Source: Myxococcales bacterium
GTDB lineage: Bacteria; Myxococcota; Polyangia; HGW-17; SLPX01
Direction: 5' to 3'
NCBI GenBank assembly: GCA_007131745.1
Contig: SLPX01000167.1
Coordinates: forward strand, 1 to 52,615
Length of the DNA: 52,615 nucleotides
Position 1 is the stretch's first letter; each line of letters opens with the position of its first letter. A program made the position numbers and the translations under genes. The notes under the pieces were generated by a model. The model was not told where the DNA came from and did no database searches. It saw only the letters and a list, made by a program, of their open reading frames with translations. This document shows positions 52,312-52,615 of the stretch, piece after piece.

Positions 52312-52615
52312 AAAAACGCTGTAAAATCTGCATGTTGCCAGGCAGGCAAAAAAAACTGCGCGTTTTCGAATCTGTTTTTCAAAAATTTCAATATTTATGG
52401 CTCCGTCCCCCGTTTTTCACCCCTGTTTTTCTGGTTTTTTCCTGTCAAATCAACATGTTGCCAGGTAGGCGATAACAACCTTTAATCGTGGCTCCGTCCC
52501 CACGTCCCCGTCCCCACGTCCCCATGCTTTCGGCTTCTTCGGCTTCATGCTCCGTCCCCATGCTTCTGGCTCCGTCCCCACGTCCCCGTCCCCACGTCCC
52601 CGTCCCCACGTCCCC
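52312..52615. repeat. CTCCGTCCCC/ACGTCCCC repeat array C upstream of the transposase
   Basis: Single core at 52401-52410, then a dense array from 52491 to the window edge (cores at 52492, 52550 and 52570 with CACGTCCCCGTCCC units between). A separate 17-bp direct repeat CATGTTGCCAGGYAGGC occurs at 52331-52347 and 52454-52470. The array is cut by the window end. No gene is seen here. Confidence 0.85.

Noticed and set aside
1..52615. tRNA and rRNA genes
   Set aside because: No cloverleaf-like gene or rRNA segment was recognised by eye; a covariance-model scan would be needed to exclude small ones.

Overview
The window comes from a myxobacterium-like bacterium (Myxococcota or a related former deltaproteobacterial lineage). 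The basis is indirect: very cysteine-rich secreted proteins with MopE-type CDGxDNDCDG repeats, two C-terminal tails like the MYXO-CTERM sorting signal, a Pkn-type Ser/Thr kinase beside a TPR/PEGA protein, and an archaeal-type phenylalanyl-tRNA synthetase. No rRNA or tRNA gene was seen.

Layout. 2-14943 holds housekeeping and surface genes: a giant MopE-repeat/BNR protein (cut by the window start, probably two genes run together), a SPASM radical SAM enzyme, an AI-2E-family permease, a secreted trypsin-like protease, pheS-pheT, lepB convergent with pheT, and a Cys-rich lipoprotein.

15116-50839 is mostly one large aryl-polyene/flexirubin-like biosynthetic locus. The first block (15116-24939, +) encodes a MIO ammonia-lyase, thioesterase, FakA-FakB-like fusion, ketosynthase, glycosyltransferase, MMPL exporter fused to a methyltransferase, and LpxL-like acyltransferase. 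A kinase and TPR/PEGA pair (24961-27883, -) interrupts it. The second block (28573-34422) encodes a dehydratase, ketoreductase, LolA-like protein, DUF3261-like lipoprotein, PlsC-like acyltransferase, ACP, small membrane protein and AMP-ligase. The third block (34393-41541, -) encodes a dehydratase-PPTase fusion, thioesterase, two ketosynthases, two paralogous radical SAM enzymes and an ACP. The fourth block (43638-50839, -) encodes a deacetylase-methyltransferase fusion, a B12-type radical SAM enzyme, a ketosynthase-chain length factor fusion, an ACP and a second B12-type radical SAM enzyme. Inferred logic: the ammonia-lyase makes an aryl-acrylate head, the ligase loads it, KS/CLF-ACP-KR-DH cycles build a conjugated chain, and acyltransferases, LolA and MMPL proteins place it in the outer membrane. 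Four radical SAM enzymes are an unusual addition.

Two repeat systems overlie the locus. (1) A core CTCCGTCCCC/GGGGACGGAG is scattered and amplified from 45 kb to the right edge, around a REP-associated tyrosine transposase (51505-52236, -). It lies in coding sequence, forms the linker of the KS-CLF fusion, and sits with a 75-bp duplication between two genes that probably once overlapped. (2) A family of roughly 180-240 bp elements with terminal inverted repeats occurs at 28.0-28.5 kb and 42.0-42.5 kb. Two near-identical copies face each other across 13.5 kb of the locus and could support inversion.

All functional calls rest on motifs read by eye; no database search was run.
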